A stretch of 20,206 nucleotides of DNA from a virus, in IMG/VR virus record IMGVR_UViG_3300021964_000734, positions 1-20,206 of that record. One strand, given 5' to 3'. Position numbers and translations under genes: made by a program. Numbering within the stretch: the stretch's first letter is position 1; every line of letters begins with the position of its first letter. Shown here piece after piece: positions 7,429-15,832 of the stretch. The notes beneath the pieces are model-generated. The model did no database searches and was not told the DNA's origin. It was given only the letters and a program-made list of their open reading frames with translations.

Positions 7429-8979
7429 ATGCCATTAATCAATAGCTTAAAAAGTACTACTCTAAAGAGCTTACGGTACACCGGGTTAGGACCAGCTGTA
7501 CAGAAAGATATAAACAACCCACCAGTTTATAATTCTGTTAGTAAAGAGGTTGAAGCCCGAGGTGACGATGCAGCTCGTATAGGTCGTGCGATAGTACTAG
7601 GTAGTCCTAAATTTACTACTAACCTAGCACAGTTAAATGCTATTGATCAACAAAGAAGCAGGAAACCAGTTCAAAGACCGGCCGACGATGTACCTAGAGG
7701 TCAAGGAGGTAATAATTTAGGAAAGTTTTTCGCTGCAGTAGGTAGTGCTATAAGAGATGTAAGTAACACAATAACAGATGGGTTAGCACAGTCAGCAGTA
7801 CAGACTCCATCTATAGTAGCATCTACGCTTGCTCAAGTAGCAGCAGAAGCAGGTACTCATTTTGTATATGGTTTTGGAGCTAAAGGTAAGTATATTCCTG
7901 GCAGTGCTAATCCTCATGTGTTAGCTAAACTTCAAGGAAGAATACCTATACCCTCTGGCTTTGACGAAGATAGAAGTGAACTAAAAGAAGCTTGGTCTTC
8001 TTTGACTCCAAAACCTGGAGCCGAACACCCATTAGCAGATGGTAATCTTCTTTTAAATAGAGAATTAAAAAATCCATCTAAGATTTCGGCTTACGATTTT
8101 GTAAAAAGTAAATCTAATGATACTATAGGAGATGGTGTAATAAAAGATTTTACTAAAGTTGAAGAAACACCTACAGGCAAAGCTCCTTTAAAAATAAGTA
8201 ATGAAGTAAAAAAAGAAACTCGAATAGGATTATCAACCAACAGAAAATTAGGAAGGTATACTGATAAGTACATAGATAATAAAACTGAATTTAGCGATCA
8301 AAGAAATTTACTTGAACCTACTCAATCTCCTATACCTGCAATAAAAGATCATATAAAGTTTAAATTTGGTATTATTAACCCGGACGAAAACTTAAATGTT
8401 AATTTATATTTTAGAGCATTTTTATCTTCTTTTTCAGACTCTTATTCTGCAACTTGGAATAGTAAAAAATATTTAGGTAGAGCAGAAGACTTTTATACTT
8501 ATGGAGGATTTGGACGTAGTATAAATATAGGATTTAAAGCAGCAGCTTTTTCAAGACAAGAACTAAAACCTATCTATAAAAAATTAGTAATGCTTGCTTC
8601 TACTACAGCACCTACCTATTCAAGTGATAACGGGTTTATGAGAGGTACATTAATTACTTCTACAGTAGGAGATTATATAGTAGACCAACCCGGATTTCTC
8701 AGCGCAGTTGACTATTCATGGCAAACCGATTATCCGTGGGAAGTAGGTTTAGGAGGTAATGAAGAATATGATGTACAGCAGTTACCTCATGTTCTTGACT
8801 GTACGATTGCATTTACTCCTATTCATAGATTCTCTGTACAGACTGGACAACAGCATTATATAACTAATCCGGACCCTAACGGTGCTCCTTTTTTATCTGG
8901 TCAACCAATAACTTTACAGGACGGTTTTGGAGCATTAGCAGGACTGAATGAAGATGAACCAGAAGAATTTGAATTATAA
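7429..8979 (+). CDS. Baseplate/tail structural protein with a tube-like C-terminal domain
   Basis: A 516-residue protein. The first 300 residues are low in hydrophobicity and contain an AGTHFVYGFGAKGKYIPG segment near 141. The C-terminal domain, about 301-470, has alternating beta-rich blocks: IKFKFGIINP, then YFRAFLSSFSDSYSATW, YLGRAEDFYTYGGFGRSINI, and LPHVLDCTIAFTPIHRF. Such blocks are typical of proteins that start or cap the tail tube on the baseplate (T4 gp48 and gp54 are functional counterparts), and of tube-fold proteins generally. It sits after the tape measure and just before the LysM-like wedge gene, which fits. Exact equivalence to gp48 or gp54 is not established. Its stop overlaps the next start by one base (TAATG). 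Confidence 0.65.
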   Translation: MPLINSLKSTTLKSLRYTGLGPAVQKDINNPPVYNSVSKEVEARGDDAARIGRAIVLGSPKFTTNLAQLNAIDQQRSRKPVQRPADDVPRGQGGNNLGKFFAAVGSAIRDVSNTITDGLAQSAVQTPSIVASTLAQVAAEAGTHFVYGFGAKGKYIPGSANPHVLAKLQGRIPIPSGFDEDRSELKEAWSSLTPKPGAEHPLADGNLLLNRELKNPSKISAYDFVKSKSNDTIGDGVIKDFTKVEETPTGKAPLKISNEVKKETRIGLSTNRKLGRYTDKYIDNKTEFSDQRNLLEPTQSPIPAIKDHIKFKFGIINPDENLNVNLYFRAFLSSFSDSYSATWNSKKYLGRAEDFYTYGGFGRSINIGFKAAAFSRQELKPIYKKLVMLASTTAPTYSSDNGFMRGTLITSTVGDYIVDQPGFLSAVDYSWQTDYPWEVGLGGNEEYDVQQLPHVLDCTIAFTPIHRFSVQTGQQHYITNPDPNGAPFLSGQPITLQDGFGALAGLNEDEPEEFEL

Positions 8980-9284
8980 TGTTTAGACGATATAATAATA
9001 TAAAAAAATTAGTTTCCTCCGAAGGAAAAAATTACTATCTTAATCCAATATATCCAGATATACCAGATAGTGAAGAGGATATATATGTTATAAGTACTGG
9101 CGGAGATAGATTTGATACTCTTGCACTGCAGTTTTATGGCGATTCTTCACTCTGGTGGGTAATAGCTTCTGCTAATACGTCCGTAAGAGATAATCTAGTA
9201 GTAAAACCAGGCGTACAGTTGAGGATACCTTTGAGTAAATCTAGGGTTTTAGACTTGTACAGAGCCGCAAACAGCAATAGATAA
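8979..9284 (+). CDS. gp53: LysM-like baseplate wedge protein (gp53-type)
   Basis: A 101-residue protein. Residues 30-85 form a LysM-like module with its diagnostic phrases: STGGDRFDTLALQFYGD, LWWVIASAN, and VVKPGVQLRIP. Small phage proteins with this signature form part of the baseplate wedge or the hub-sheath connection (T4 gp53, or gpX in P2-like phages). The N-terminus (FRRYNNIKKL) is basic. Start and stop both overlap the neighbours by one base as TAATG, so this gene is in the middle of a translationally coupled baseplate cassette. The LysM-like call is firm; equivalence to gp53 rather than another LysM wedge protein is less so. Confidence 0.8.
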   Translation: MFRRYNNIKKLVSSEGKNYYLNPIYPDIPDSEEDIYVISTGGDRFDTLALQFYGDSSLWWVIASANTSVRDNLVVKPGVQLRIPLSKSRVLDLYRAANSNR

Positions 9285-11464
9285 TGAGCAAACCACCTTT
9301 AATAGGTGCTCCTTTTATATCAGGAGTTCGCCAACAGTTGGCAGTGCGAAAAAAGAAAAGACTCTCTCAGAATTTATCTGATAAAGATCTCATAGTTCAG
9401 CACGGAAATACTAGTTGGGTTAGAGTATCCTCTGGTGTATTAGTTGAAGGTGATAGAGAACTAGCTAAAAATAATGTTTTACAAGGCGGTATACTTTCAA
9501 AATTAAATCAAGGCTTTAATCAATCTGGTAATGATTCATCATACTTTAAAGAAGAAGCTTCAGGATTTAGACCTATGCCCGGTATAGAACAAGTTAATAT
9601 TACATCTCAAGGAGTTCAAGGAGCATTAAATAAAGCTGAAGTCACTTTTAAAGTTAACAGTCTTTCTCAACTTAATGTTCTTGAAAAACTTTACCTTAGA
9701 CCAGGATATCACGTATTGATTGAATATGGTCATAGTGTATATTATGATAATAATGAGAATGTAATATCAAATATTCCCTCGGTAGTAGATTTTTTTAATG
9801 CAAATAATGTCGAATCAGTAAATAAAAAAATAAAGGAATTAAGGCAGGAAAGTAATTATAACTATGATGCTGCTTTAGGTACAGTAGTAAATTTTCAATA
9901 TTCATACAACAATGAAGGAGGATACGATTGTAGTTTTTATATTACTAGCAAAGGAGAAATATTAGAAGGATTAAAAGCAACTGGAGCAGGGGATGTAAAT
10001 AATATCAAAAAAAACTCAAAAAGTCTTACTACACAAATTTCTGCTTTAGAGTCATTGTTATCAGATAAAAAATCTGAACCCTCTAATCAAGACTCTGCCT
10101 CTGAAATATTTACTGTTTTAAATTACATATATAAAGTAGCTGGTGCAAGAGAAACTATGCTGAAAGCTATACATGATGAATTTCCCCAGTTAGATTTTGA
10201 AGATGCTGATCAACCTTATTATTTACACGATGTAAGTACAGATGTTCCAAATAGAGCAAAAAAACTTTATATAACGTTTAGTACGTTTTTAAAAATAATA
10301 AATAATACTGTAAATTTATATATAGATGATAGTACTGAATTAGTTAAATTTGGATTTAATAGTAAAGGTAAAGATACTATTAACAGTCAGTTCCTTAGTT
10401 ATAATAACCATTTTTCTAGCGACCCTCATGTCTGTTTATTAAGAAAAAAACCTGCAGATAAAAGATTATTTTTTGGAGAAGGCGACCCAGGATTCCCAGC
10501 AGCATCAGGGAAAGGTAATCAAATTTATACCGACATATTTTTAGATGTTTCTTTTCTAATAAGTACTTTAGATAAATTAACTGATCAACCTCCTGAAGAT
10601 CAAACTGTAATAGACTATTTAAAAATGGTTATGACAGAAGTAGAAAGAGCATTAGGACGTGTAAATTATTTCGACTTTTATTATAGAGAGCAACCAGATG
10701 ACGATGATACACCTACAGTTTTTATAGTAGATCATAATTTTAGTTCTTTAGATAACACTAGAAAAATACAAAAAAATATTTTACCTAGTATAGGAAAAGG
10801 TTCTTTGGTTACTAATCTAAATATTACATCTAAAATAGATAAGAAAATGACTAGTCAATTGTCTATAGCTGCATCTAGCACTAACACTAATATTAACAGT
10901 ATGCTTCAAGCAGTAAATAACAGTTTTAATAAAGGAGTTTCTGATAGATTTGCAAAAAAAATTAAACCTGGTACTGGTGAAAATACATCTACTGATTCTA
11001 CTGAAAATAGCAAATCATATAAAGATAAATTTTTACCAACTATTTTAAATGCAGTAGAAACGTTCGTAGGAGGAAGAACATTTGCAGTATCTGATGGTGA
11101 AAGCTTAGCTGAGCCTCATAGACAAATTGCTACGAGTGATATAGTAAAGTCAACCAATCCTGTTCCTGGGTTAATGCCTTTCGAATTTGACTTACAGTTA
11201 CAAGGTATATCAGGTTTAGTAATTTATCAAGGATTCGTATTGGATAAAGGTATATTACCTATAAATTATGATGAAGGGGTATATTTTATGATTAATAGTA
11301 TTAGTCATAATATACAGAATAACGAGTGGACTACTGATATATCTGGTAGATTATCACTGCTTAACCGTGACCCAGATAAACCTATTAAACAATTCAATGA
11401 TATTAAAGTTAACAAAAAAATTCAAGATAAAATAGATAACTTTGTAGATAAATCAGCCGTTTAG
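9284..11464 (+). CDS. Baseplate hub-like structural protein
   Basis: A 726-residue protein. The N-terminal part has WVRVSSGVLVEG (about 45-56) and a long conserved-looking block at 95-153 (FRPMPGIEQVNITSQG, then AEVTFKVNSLSQL, YLRPGYHVLIEYGHSVYY) that suggests beta-barrel domains. Residues 240-260 are Ser/Lys-rich. The C-terminal block (LMPFEFDLQLQGISGLVIYQ, then LPINYDEGVYFMINSISHNI and NEWTTDISGRLSLL) resembles the last barrel of contractile-tail hub proteins such as gp27/gpD. I infer that it forms the central hub or an inner baseplate ring. It contains no lysozyme motif. It follows the LysM-like gene with a one-base overlap. The exact T4 counterpart is uncertain. Confidence 0.6.
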   Translation: MSKPPLIGAPFISGVRQQLAVRKKKRLSQNLSDKDLIVQHGNTSWVRVSSGVLVEGDRELAKNNVLQGGILSKLNQGFNQSGNDSSYFKEEASGFRPMPGIEQVNITSQGVQGALNKAEVTFKVNSLSQLNVLEKLYLRPGYHVLIEYGHSVYYDNNENVISNIPSVVDFFNANNVESVNKKIKELRQESNYNYDAALGTVVNFQYSYNNEGGYDCSFYITSKGEILEGLKATGAGDVNNIKKNSKSLTTQISALESLLSDKKSEPSNQDSASEIFTVLNYIYKVAGARETMLKAIHDEFPQLDFEDADQPYYLHDVSTDVPNRAKKLYITFSTFLKIINNTVNLYIDDSTELVKFGFNSKGKDTINSQFLSYNNHFSSDPHVCLLRKKPADKRLFFGEGDPGFPAASGKGNQIYTDIFLDVSFLISTLDKLTDQPPEDQTVIDYLKMVMTEVERALGRVNYFDFYYREQPDDDDTPTVFIVDHNFSSLDNTRKIQKNILPSIGKGSLVTNLNITSKIDKKMTSQLSIAASSTNTNINSMLQAVNNSFNKGVSDRFAKKIKPGTGENTSTDSTENSKSYKDKFLPTILNAVETFVGGRTFAVSDGESLAEPHRQIATSDIVKSTNPVPGLMPFEFDLQLQGISGLVIYQGFVLDKGILPINYDEGVYFMINSISHNIQNNEWTTDISGRLSLLNRDPDKPIKQFNDIKVNKKIQDKIDNFVDKSAV

Positions 11465-11465
11465 T

Positions 11466-13130
11466 ATGTATTCACCAAAATCCATGATTAAAAAATTAAA
11501 GTCGAATGTTAGTCTTAACTTCGATCTTGATAAGATTATAGATAAACTACTCAACGAAGTATTTGGTGTAGTAGATAAAAGCTTAGGAACCGATAGCAAA
11601 AAATCTGGCGTACCTGGAATTACTTTAGGTACTAGAGATATTGAATTATTTCAAACTAGAAATTTAGAAGTCTTTGCAATGACTAAAGAAGATTTCGATA
11701 AAGGAAATTTCGATAACGCTGTATTTGTTGCCAAAGAAGTACCAGTAGAAGAAGATTCAGAACCTGTTATAGTTAGATTCAGACCTAGACCTTTACTAGC
11801 AGATTATCAATTAGGTACTATCGATAGATATGTTTTATTTGATATAAGAAACAAAAGTATTATAGAAGTAAGTCAAGATGATTATGTTCAATATAGAAGT
11901 CTTAGGTATAAAAGATCGTTTGTACTTTCTTGGTATATTTTTGGAAAAGCAGACGATTATCAAATAGGTAAATATGTATACCCTGGAGTAAGAAATAACA
12001 ACATAGATGTTTTAGCACAAGCTGAAACATTAATACCAGGAATAACGGATTACTTTGAAGATAAGACAGAATTTCTTTTAGAAAGCTTAGATGATTACTC
12101 CGGCGATCCAGAAATTGTAAACCTACCAGAACCTGAAGATCCAATCCCAGTAGAACAAGCAGAGGAATTGGAAGATTTAGGATTCGGCCCAGATACTTTA
12201 AACTTGCCTCAACTTCCAAAAATAGATTTAGATTTTGCAGAAGATTTAGCTGGGGATTTTACAGCTGCAGATGAGCTTCTTGGAAATGTTTCAGCCTCGA
12301 TAGAAGACATTATTGCTTCCCAAGATCAAGTAACTGCCGAACAAGAAAATTTGTTAAATGAACAAGAAAACAGATTAAGACAGCTAGAGGAAGACCAGAA
12401 GAAGCAGGAGCGTAAAAATGCATTTCTCGAAATTATTAATGACATGACTATTAACGAGGGAAAATGGGCTCAAAATATAATTGAAATAAGCACAAAAGCC
12501 AGAAATAAAAAGAAAAAAAGAAGATTAGACCAAGAAAGAGACGAAGAAAAAGCAGTACTACTATTTAGTAGTCTTTTAAATAAAACTAAGTGGAAAGATG
12601 ATAAAGGAGTACCTTATGAATTTACACCCGAAGAAGCTGCAGAATGGGGTAACGAATCTAAAGTAAATACTCGTATGAGATTGCGGGTAAATGAAAGACA
12701 ATTATATACTAATTGGACTAGGGATAATAAAAAGTTTTACGGTAAAACAGTTTTATATACTATCACCGCTGCTAAGAAGTCTAAGAGCGAACAAATCCCT
12801 GATCCTACTTTAAACTATAATCTACTTAAACTTAAGCCTTCTGAAGCTCGACTTGCTCTTACTTTACTCTCTGCTAGAGATAGAAGAAGACCAAATTTAA
12901 GATCAATAATCCAGAATATTTGGAAAGAGCAGAAAAAAGTATATAGGGACAAAACTGGCAAAGATCCTGATGAACCTACTACTATACGTAACACGGTACA
13001 GGATAGGTATAATGAGTATAAAAGACAAACACAGCAAACAGGAAGGTACAGTAAAAGACGTGGGCAGAGAAATCCTATTCAAAATACTGGAAGTGTAAGC
13101 AGAAACCGACGAAGAAGAAATGCACTTTAA
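11466..13130 (+). CDS. Unknown structural-block protein: acidic middle, coiled coil, strongly basic tail
   Basis: A 554-residue protein, last gene of the structural block, starting one base after the hub-like gene stops. Residues 1-190 look folded (ELFQTRNLEVFAMTKEDF, RYVLFDIRNKSIIEVSQDD, SFVLSWYIFGKADDYQ). Residues about 195-275 are acidic and Pro-rich (VNLPEPEDPIPVEQAEELED). Residues about 285-320 are a Gln/Glu coiled coil (EQENLLNEQENRLRQLEEDQ). The remainder is Lys/Arg-rich, with KARNKKKKRRLDQERDEEK, a WTRDNKKFYGKTVLY segment, and a final RRRRNAL. Position makes a baseplate-associated or assembly role plausible. The basic tail could bind DNA or an acidic partner. I do not recognise the family. 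Confidence 0.75.
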   Translation: MYSPKSMIKKLKSNVSLNFDLDKIIDKLLNEVFGVVDKSLGTDSKKSGVPGITLGTRDIELFQTRNLEVFAMTKEDFDKGNFDNAVFVAKEVPVEEDSEPVIVRFRPRPLLADYQLGTIDRYVLFDIRNKSIIEVSQDDYVQYRSLRYKRSFVLSWYIFGKADDYQIGKYVYPGVRNNNIDVLAQAETLIPGITDYFEDKTEFLLESLDDYSGDPEIVNLPEPEDPIPVEQAEELEDLGFGPDTLNLPQLPKIDLDFAEDLAGDFTAADELLGNVSASIEDIIASQDQVTAEQENLLNEQENRLRQLEEDQKKQERKNAFLEIINDMTINEGKWAQNIIEISTKARNKKKKRRLDQERDEEKAVLLFSSLLNKTKWKDDKGVPYEFTPEEAAEWGNESKVNTRMRLRVNERQLYTNWTRDNKKFYGKTVLYTITAAKKSKSEQIPDPTLNYNLLKLKPSEARLALTLLSARDRRRPNLRSIIQNIWKEQKKVYRDKTGKDPDEPTTIRNTVQDRYNEYKRQTQQTGRYSKRRGQRNPIQNTGSVSRNRRRRNAL

Positions 13131-13151
13131 AGTTTGGTAATCTAAAATATA

Positions 13152-13162
13152 TTCTTATATTA
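13152..13162 (+). promoter_or_regulatory. Candidate early/middle promoter element TTCTTATATTA before the polymerase gene
   Basis: TTCTTATATTA at 13152-13162 lies 18 bases before the GTG start, in the 50-base gap between structural and replication blocks. The wider context (AAAATATATTCTTATATTA) closely matches the copy before the ssDNA-binding gene (AAAATATTCTTCTTATATTA). No TATTTATA copy is present here, which fits a change of promoter class. Confidence 0.45.
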
Positions 13163-13180
13163 TTAAAAAAGGTTATATAA

Positions 13181-14506
13181 GTGTTTTATATAGTAGAGCA
13201 AGAAAGCAAACTTGAAAGTTTACAGCGATTAGCAAAAGTAGGTCTGTATGTTGATGTTATTTCGTCTAACGATTTTTACCATCCTAAACTTACTTCAACT
13301 GTTGCTGTTTACATTAGACCAATAAAGTCTAAGCATGGATACATAATCCCAATCAGACATGACGAAGGATTCAATGTTGATAAAGAGCGTGTCTACCGTA
13401 TCCTTCTTAATACTGGTAAACTATATACAAGGAATAAGAAAGAACTTCTCTATCACTTTAACTTACAGTCTGCCATAGATCTATCGTTACTCTACTCTAT
13501 GGTGAAATATGATAGACTTGATTACAGTAAGGAAATTAATACCCTTAATTATTTCTACAACAAATATAAAGATATACCTAATATAAACCAATTAATACCT
13601 ATTTCAAAACTTTATGAGTCTTGTGATAAAGTTTACAATCAAATTAAAGAAATTATTGATTATAAAATTCCTTCTAGTTTTGACTTTTATAACAAAACTG
13701 CAACTAACGTTTTTTTCTTATTAGAACAGTCAGGTTTAGGAATTCATTACGAAGCTTTTAATAAAATGTTTAATCCAAGAAATCCTCTGTATAACACAGT
13801 CGATAATATAGTACTAACTTCATACAACTTATACAATGTTACATCCAGACCTACTAATGCTTTTAATAGCGTTAATTTCGCTGCAATACCAAAATCTCAA
13901 GAACATCGAAAGTGTTTCAAACCTCAAAACGACTACTTTGTTGAGTTTGATTTTGACGGTTATCACCTTCGTTTACTTTGCGATGAGATTAATTATGCGT
14001 TGACTGACGAATCTGCCCATAAACAACTTGCAAGACAGTATTTCAATAAGTCTGATATAAATGAAGACGAATATCAACAAGCAAAACAAATTAACTTTCA
14101 TGCAATTTATGGAAAAATACCCGAAAAGTGGGCTCACCTTGAAATCTTTACAAGAATTGATGATTATATCAAAAGCTTATGGGAACGATACGAGGAGGAC
14201 GGAGAAGTCTCAGCACCAATTAGTGGAAAACCTTTTACGAACAACTTAAAAGACATGAATCCTCAAAAATTAATGAATTATATCATGCAATCGTTAGAGA
14301 CTTCAAGAAATATTCTTATATTAAAGAATGTTCTAAGGTATTTACAGAATAAAAAGACTAACGTAGTTTTATATACTTACGATGCATTTTTATTTGACTT
14401 TAGTAAAGAGGATGGTAAAGAAACATTAGAAGATATTAAAAAGATCCTAGAGGAAGGCACAAAATACCCAGTAAAATTTAAATACTCAAAAGATCTTTGT
14501 TTATAA
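13181..14506 (+). CDS. Compact, divergent family-A DNA polymerase
   Basis: A 441-residue protein with a GTG start, the first in-frame start after the promoter-like motif. The family-A order is visible. SRPTNAFNSVNFAAIPKS (222-239) precedes motif A, FDFDGYHLR (256-264), with the metal-binding Asp257. Motif B is AKQINFHAIYG (301-311), with Lys302, Phe306 and Tyr310. MQ at 369-370 corresponds to the conserved O-helix-partner glutamine. Motif C is YTYDAFLFDF (398-407), with Asp401. Compared with E. coli Pol I, Glu710 is His262, Arg754 is Tyr298, His881 is Tyr400 and Glu883 is Ala402. The N-terminal 120 residues resemble a 3'-5' exonuclease fold but show DVI where DxE is expected. The likely role is phage DNA synthesis or repair. 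The residue mapping is a hand alignment. Confidence 0.8.
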   Translation: MFYIVEQESKLESLQRLAKVGLYVDVISSNDFYHPKLTSTVAVYIRPIKSKHGYIIPIRHDEGFNVDKERVYRILLNTGKLYTRNKKELLYHFNLQSAIDLSLLYSMVKYDRLDYSKEINTLNYFYNKYKDIPNINQLIPISKLYESCDKVYNQIKEIIDYKIPSSFDFYNKTATNVFFLLEQSGLGIHYEAFNKMFNPRNPLYNTVDNIVLTSYNLYNVTSRPTNAFNSVNFAAIPKSQEHRKCFKPQNDYFVEFDFDGYHLRLLCDEINYALTDESAHKQLARQYFNKSDINEDEYQQAKQINFHAIYGKIPEKWAHLEIFTRIDDYIKSLWERYEEDGEVSAPISGKPFTNNLKDMNPQKLMNYIMQSLETSRNILILKNVLRYLQNKKTNVVLYTYDAFLFDFSKEDGKETLEDIKKILEEGTKYPVKFKYSKDLCL

Positions 14507-14525
14507 ACATGAAAGATATTTATAT

Positions 14526-14984
14526 ATGACGCAGGAGGCTGTTTTAAAGGAGTTCGATTACGATATCGACCCTATACATTTAAACGAAGATATGAGTAAT
14601 AAATTATTTTGTACTTTCGCCTCAGAAGAAACTCTTGAAGGAGTTTTAACTGAAGTTAAAGAGAAGTATAAGATCATATATAATAAAATTTTTGTCCTTT
14701 ATTCTAAAAGTCAGGAAGAGTATATATGTACTTATAATGTAGATTTTGGTAATATAGGTTCTTTTTTAGATAATACTATATTAGTTCATCGTAAAAAAGA
14801 ATCTAATACACTGTATACAATAAATGCACTTAATACACTCATAAAGGAATTAAATGGGGGAGTATTAGATACATCCTATAGAATAAACTGGCCAGATTAT
14901 AGAAACTGTATTCTTCTGACTAAAGGTCACGAACTCAAAAGAATTAATACAAAACTTTATAAAATTATAGAGTTGGAGAATTAA
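14526..14984 (+). CDS. Unknown protein between polymerase and ssDNA-binding genes
   Basis: A 152-residue soluble alpha/beta-type protein. It has an acidic start (EFDYDIDPIHLNEDM), a central stretch EKYKIIYNKIFVLYSKSQEE, and a block that looks conserved (ILVHRKKESNTLYTINALNT, LIKELNGGVLDTSYRINWPD). It ends with a basic helix (RINTKLYKIIELEN). I have the impression of related hypothetical proteins in other large phages, but cannot assign a function. Lying between the polymerase and gp32-type genes suggests a replication or late-transcription accessory role (T4 has 59 and 33 next to 32), which is inference only. The ATG has no Shine-Dalgarno; a TATTTATA octamer ends one base before it and is probably coincidental at that spacing. 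Confidence 0.7.
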   Translation: MTQEAVLKEFDYDIDPIHLNEDMSNKLFCTFASEETLEGVLTEVKEKYKIIYNKIFVLYSKSQEEYICTYNVDFGNIGSFLDNTILVHRKKESNTLYTINALNTLIKELNGGVLDTSYRINWPDYRNCILLTKGHELKRINTKLYKIIELEN

Positions 14985-14991
14985 AATATTC

Positions 14992-15002
14992 TTCTTATAT
15001 TA
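14992..15002 (+). promoter_or_regulatory. Candidate early/middle promoter element TTCTTATATTA before the ssDNA-binding gene
   Basis: TTCTTATATTA at 14992-15002 lies 32 bases before the ATG, in a 50-base gap that is purely A/T-rich. It is identical over 11 bases to the copy before the polymerase. The downstream genes to 19571 follow with no gap, so this could drive the whole recombination and replication cluster. Confidence 0.45.
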
Positions 15003-15034
15003 ATAAATAAACGTTACATTTTAAAATTAGTTAT

Positions 15035-15832
15035 ATGGATTTAAATGCTATTAAAGCAAAGCTAGATACGTTAAATAATAACGGTCAGCAAAAAGAAAAA
15101 ACAGATTACTCTACTATTTTTTGGAAGCCTCAAGAAGGTAAACAGACGATTCGTATCGTACCGTCTGCCTATGATCCTGCATTTCCGTTTAAGGAATTAA
15201 AGTTCCACTACGGAGTAGGAAAATACCCGATGGTAGCTTTATCAAACTTTGGTAAGCAAGACCCAATCGAGGAGTTCGTAAAAGAACTAAGAAAGACCAA
15301 CGATAAAGATAACTGGTCTCTTTCAGGTAAACTTAACCCTAAAACTCGTATTTTTGCTCCTGTAGTTGTAAGAGGAGAAGAAGATAAGGGAGTTAGACTA
15401 TGGGGATTTGGTATTACTATCTATAAAGCTTTACTTGCTTTAGCAGAAGATGAAGATGTAGGAGACTTCACAGATGTAATTAACGGATGGGATATGGTAG
15501 TAGAACAGAGACCAGGAAATCCTTACCCTGAAACTACCGTAAGAATCAAACCTAAACAAACTCCTCTTTCTGATAATAACGACTTAGTTGATAAGTGGTT
15601 GAAAGAACAACCTAATCCTGTAGAAGTACATAATGAATATGATTATGACTTTATTAAGAAACAACTTCAAAACTACCTAAACCCAGGCTCAGCTGAAGAA
15701 AATACTCCTGCAGCAGGATCTGAGATTATGCCAGAAAGCACAAGTCCTCAAAAGACTGACTTTACCCTGGAAACAGCTACAGCTAATAACCAAGACACAG
15801 TTAGTAAATTTGATGACTTATTTAGTGAATAA
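15035..15832 (+). CDS. gp32: Single-stranded DNA-binding protein (T4 gp32 type)
   Basis: A 265-residue protein with gp32-like organisation. The short basic N-terminus (MDLNAIKAKLDTLNN) is expected to mediate cooperativity. A core OB-fold-like region carries TIFWKPQEGKQTIRIVP, FKELKFHYGVGKYPMVALSN, KTRIFAPVVVRGEEDKGVRLW and GWDMVVEQRPG. After residue 215 comes a low-complexity linker, ending in an acidic tip (SKFDDLFSE) of the kind that recruits partner proteins. T4 gp32 holds a zinc ion with one His and three Cys; this protein has no cysteine at all, so the zinc site is lost. It is followed at once by uvsX with a one-base overlap, consistent with a partnership in recombination-dependent replication. 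Confidence 0.9.
   Translation: MDLNAIKAKLDTLNNNGQQKEKTDYSTIFWKPQEGKQTIRIVPSAYDPAFPFKELKFHYGVGKYPMVALSNFGKQDPIEEFVKELRKTNDKDNWSLSGKLNPKTRIFAPVVVRGEEDKGVRLWGFGITIYKALLALAEDEDVGDFTDVINGWDMVVEQRPGNPYPETTVRIKPKQTPLSDNNDLVDKWLKEQPNPVEVHNEYDYDFIKKQLQNYLNPGSAEENTPAAGSEIMPESTSPQKTDFTLETATANNQDTVSKFDDLFSE

Noticed and set aside
14061-14249. 62-residue + strand frame inside the polymerase gene.
   Set aside because: It lies over polymerase motif B in another frame and its translation has no plausible domain.
14517-14524. TATTTATA copy before the 152-residue gene as a late promoter.
   Set aside because: Only one base separates it from the ATG and it lies in the replication block. It is probably a chance match in AT-rich sequence, though it weakens the motif statistics slightly.
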